Assembly: GCA_012270635.1 (NCBI GenBank)
Contig: JAAXHX010000077.1
Coordinates: 1-7,139, forward strand
DNA from: Dehalococcoidia bacterium
GTDB taxonomy: Bacteria > Chloroflexota > Dehalococcoidia > Plut-88900
Direction of reading: 5' to 3'
DNA length: 7,139 nucleotides
The translations under genes and the position numbers were made by a program. Below are positions 6,207 through 7,139 of the stretch, one piece after another; within the stretch, counting starts at the first letter, position 1, and the number at the start of each line of letters is the position of its first letter. A model generated the notes under the pieces. The model had not been told where the DNA came from and did no database searches. It saw only the letters and a list, made by a program, of their open reading frames with translations.

Positions 6207-7139
6207 TTGACTAAAGCCGATGCCGTGGTAATTGGCGGTGGCATAACCGGTTGCTCCATAGCCTACAACCTCTCCAGGAGGGGCAAGCGCGTAGTCGTGC
6301 TTGAGAAGGACGACGTTGCCTATGAGGCCTCTGGACGGACCGTCGCGGCGGTGGGGTTGCTGGGCAAGCAGGCCGGCGAGTTCGAGTTGGCCCAGGCCAG
6401 CCTGGGCATATACGACGGCCTCAGCGAAGAGATAGGCTACGAGATAGAGTTCATAAAGAAGGGTCGGCTCCTCCCCGCCGAGTCGCCGGTGGACGTGCCC
6501 TATTTCGAGGAGATGGTGGAAGCAGCGCGCGACGGGGGCATCCAACCGGAGATGCTGACCAGGGAGCAGGTGAAGAGCCGCTTCCCGGTGGTGGAGGGCC
6601 ATTTCGAGGCCATGGCCTACTCCTCCGACGAGGGCCACGTCAACCCGACCAGGGTCGTCAACGGGTTCGCCAACGCCGCCCGGGAGAACGGCGCCGAGAT
6701 CCGCACCGGTTGCGTTGCCACCAACATCGGCGTCACCGGGGGGCGGATCACGTCAGTCGAGACGACCCAGGGTGAGATTGAGACCGGAGTGGTGGTGCTG
6801 GCTGCGGGGGTCTGGTCCTACCGCCTGGCCGACCGATTGGGCGTCCATCTACCCGTGCAGATAGTCACCCTATCGCAAGGCGAGACCGGCCCCGCCCCGC
6901 CGATAATCGAGCAGTTCGTAAGGGGCGGGAGCTACTGCTTCAGGCAGACCGCGTCGGGGCCGGTGCGGGTGAGCAACGGGTACCGTCGGCAGGGCGTCTA
7001 CCACGACCTGTCCATGCACGACTTCCGAGACCTGAAGGTGTGGCTCCCCAGACTCATAAAGCAGCGGAACAACGTCACCATGAGGGTGGACCTGGAGCTG
7101 ATGAAACACGACTTCAAGCTCTTCCTTGCTTCCCTCAGA
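6207..7139 (+). CDS. Second FAD-dependent oxidoreductase, DAO family, paralogue (3' end outside window)
   Basis: The frame is open to the last base; 311 residues are visible. It begins with TTG (TKADAVVIGGGITG...) 27 bp after the GNAT stop and in the same frame. GGGITG (Gly10, Gly12, Gly15) and Glu33 form the FAD-binding fold, followed by EASGRT, EGHVNP, SYRLADRLGV, QGET, RQTASG and VYHDLS, each of which has a close counterpart in the oxidoreductase at 4346-5662. By eye about half the residues are identical along the shared 310 positions, with few gaps, so the two are clear paralogues. The visible end matches about residue 316 of the 438-residue sister, so roughly 125 residues, including the C-terminal TPD and SGHGF region, lie beyond the window. 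Mid-protein substitutions (for example YCFRQTASG against YGGRQTASG) suggest a different substrate or a subunit role. Family firm; exact function unknown. Confidence 0.87.
   Translation, partial: MTKADAVVIGGGITGCSIAYNLSRRGKRVVVLEKDDVAYEASGRTVAAVGLLGKQAGEFELAQASLGIYDGLSEEIGYEIEFIKKGRLLPAESPVDVPYFEEMVEAARDGGIQPEMLTREQVKSRFPVVEGHFEAMAYSSDEGHVNPTRVVNGFANAARENGAEIRTGCVATNIGVTGGRITSVETTQGEIETGVVVLAAGVWSYRLADRLGVHLPVQIVTLSQGETGPAPPIIEQFVRGGSYCFRQTASGPVRVSNGYRRQGVYHDLSMHDFRDLKVWLPRLIKQRNNVTMRVDLELMKHDFKLFLASLR

Noticed and set aside
1..7139. tRNA, rRNA, CRISPR, insertion sequence or phage elements
   Set aside because: The window is almost fully covered by six ordinary protein genes; no repeats with spacers, terminal inverted repeats, transposase motifs or cloverleaf structures were seen in the short gaps.

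Overview
This is a GC-rich, gene-dense bacterial window (GC roughly two thirds by eye) with six protein-coding genes and no gap longer than about 100 bases. Frequent AGG (Arg) and ATA (Ile) codons, high GC, apparently leaderless or near-leaderless promoters, a MutL that carries its own nuclease motif, and several flavin oxidoreductases next to an NDP-forming CoA-ligase-type gene together suggest a Chloroflexota (Dehalococcoidia / SAR202-like) genome. This placement is inference from style and gene content only. I see no RNA genes, insertion sequences, CRISPR arrays or attachment sites.

Left part (1-2780, + strand): the 3' end of mutS (cut by the window start) followed 8 bp later by a complete mutL. 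Both proteins show sliding-clamp-binding motifs, and MutL has the complete set of C-terminal endonuclease motifs. This fits methyl-independent mismatch repair, in which MutL rather than MutH makes the nick.

Middle (2811-4253, - strand): a gene convergent with mutL that encodes a CoA-binding / succinyl-CoA-ligase-like protein. It resembles the alpha subunit of ADP-forming acetyl-CoA synthetase and keeps the phosphohistidine, but has no ATP-grasp half.

Right part (4346-7139, + strand): a divergent three-gene cluster. A DAO-family FAD-dependent oxidoreductase is followed by a GNAT acetyltransferase with a cysteine-rich tail. A second DAO-family oxidoreductase, clearly a paralogue of the first, is cut by the window end. 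The 92-bp divergent region (4254-4345) holds a good sigma70-type promoter for each direction. Each promoter lies so close to its ATG that the mRNAs would be leaderless or nearly so. In both directions the TTG that could be mistaken for an upstream start codon is the first half of the -35 hexamer.

Working picture: a housekeeping mismatch-repair operon abuts a catabolic or detoxification module. The flavoenzymes would oxidise an amine or amino-acid-type substrate, the GNAT would acetylate a related small molecule, and the divergent CoA-ligase-type protein would handle an acyl-CoA. The substrate cannot be read from the sequence. Nothing here is convincingly a wholly new system; the most unusual points are the promoter architecture and the oxidoreductase-GNAT-oxidoreductase arrangement.
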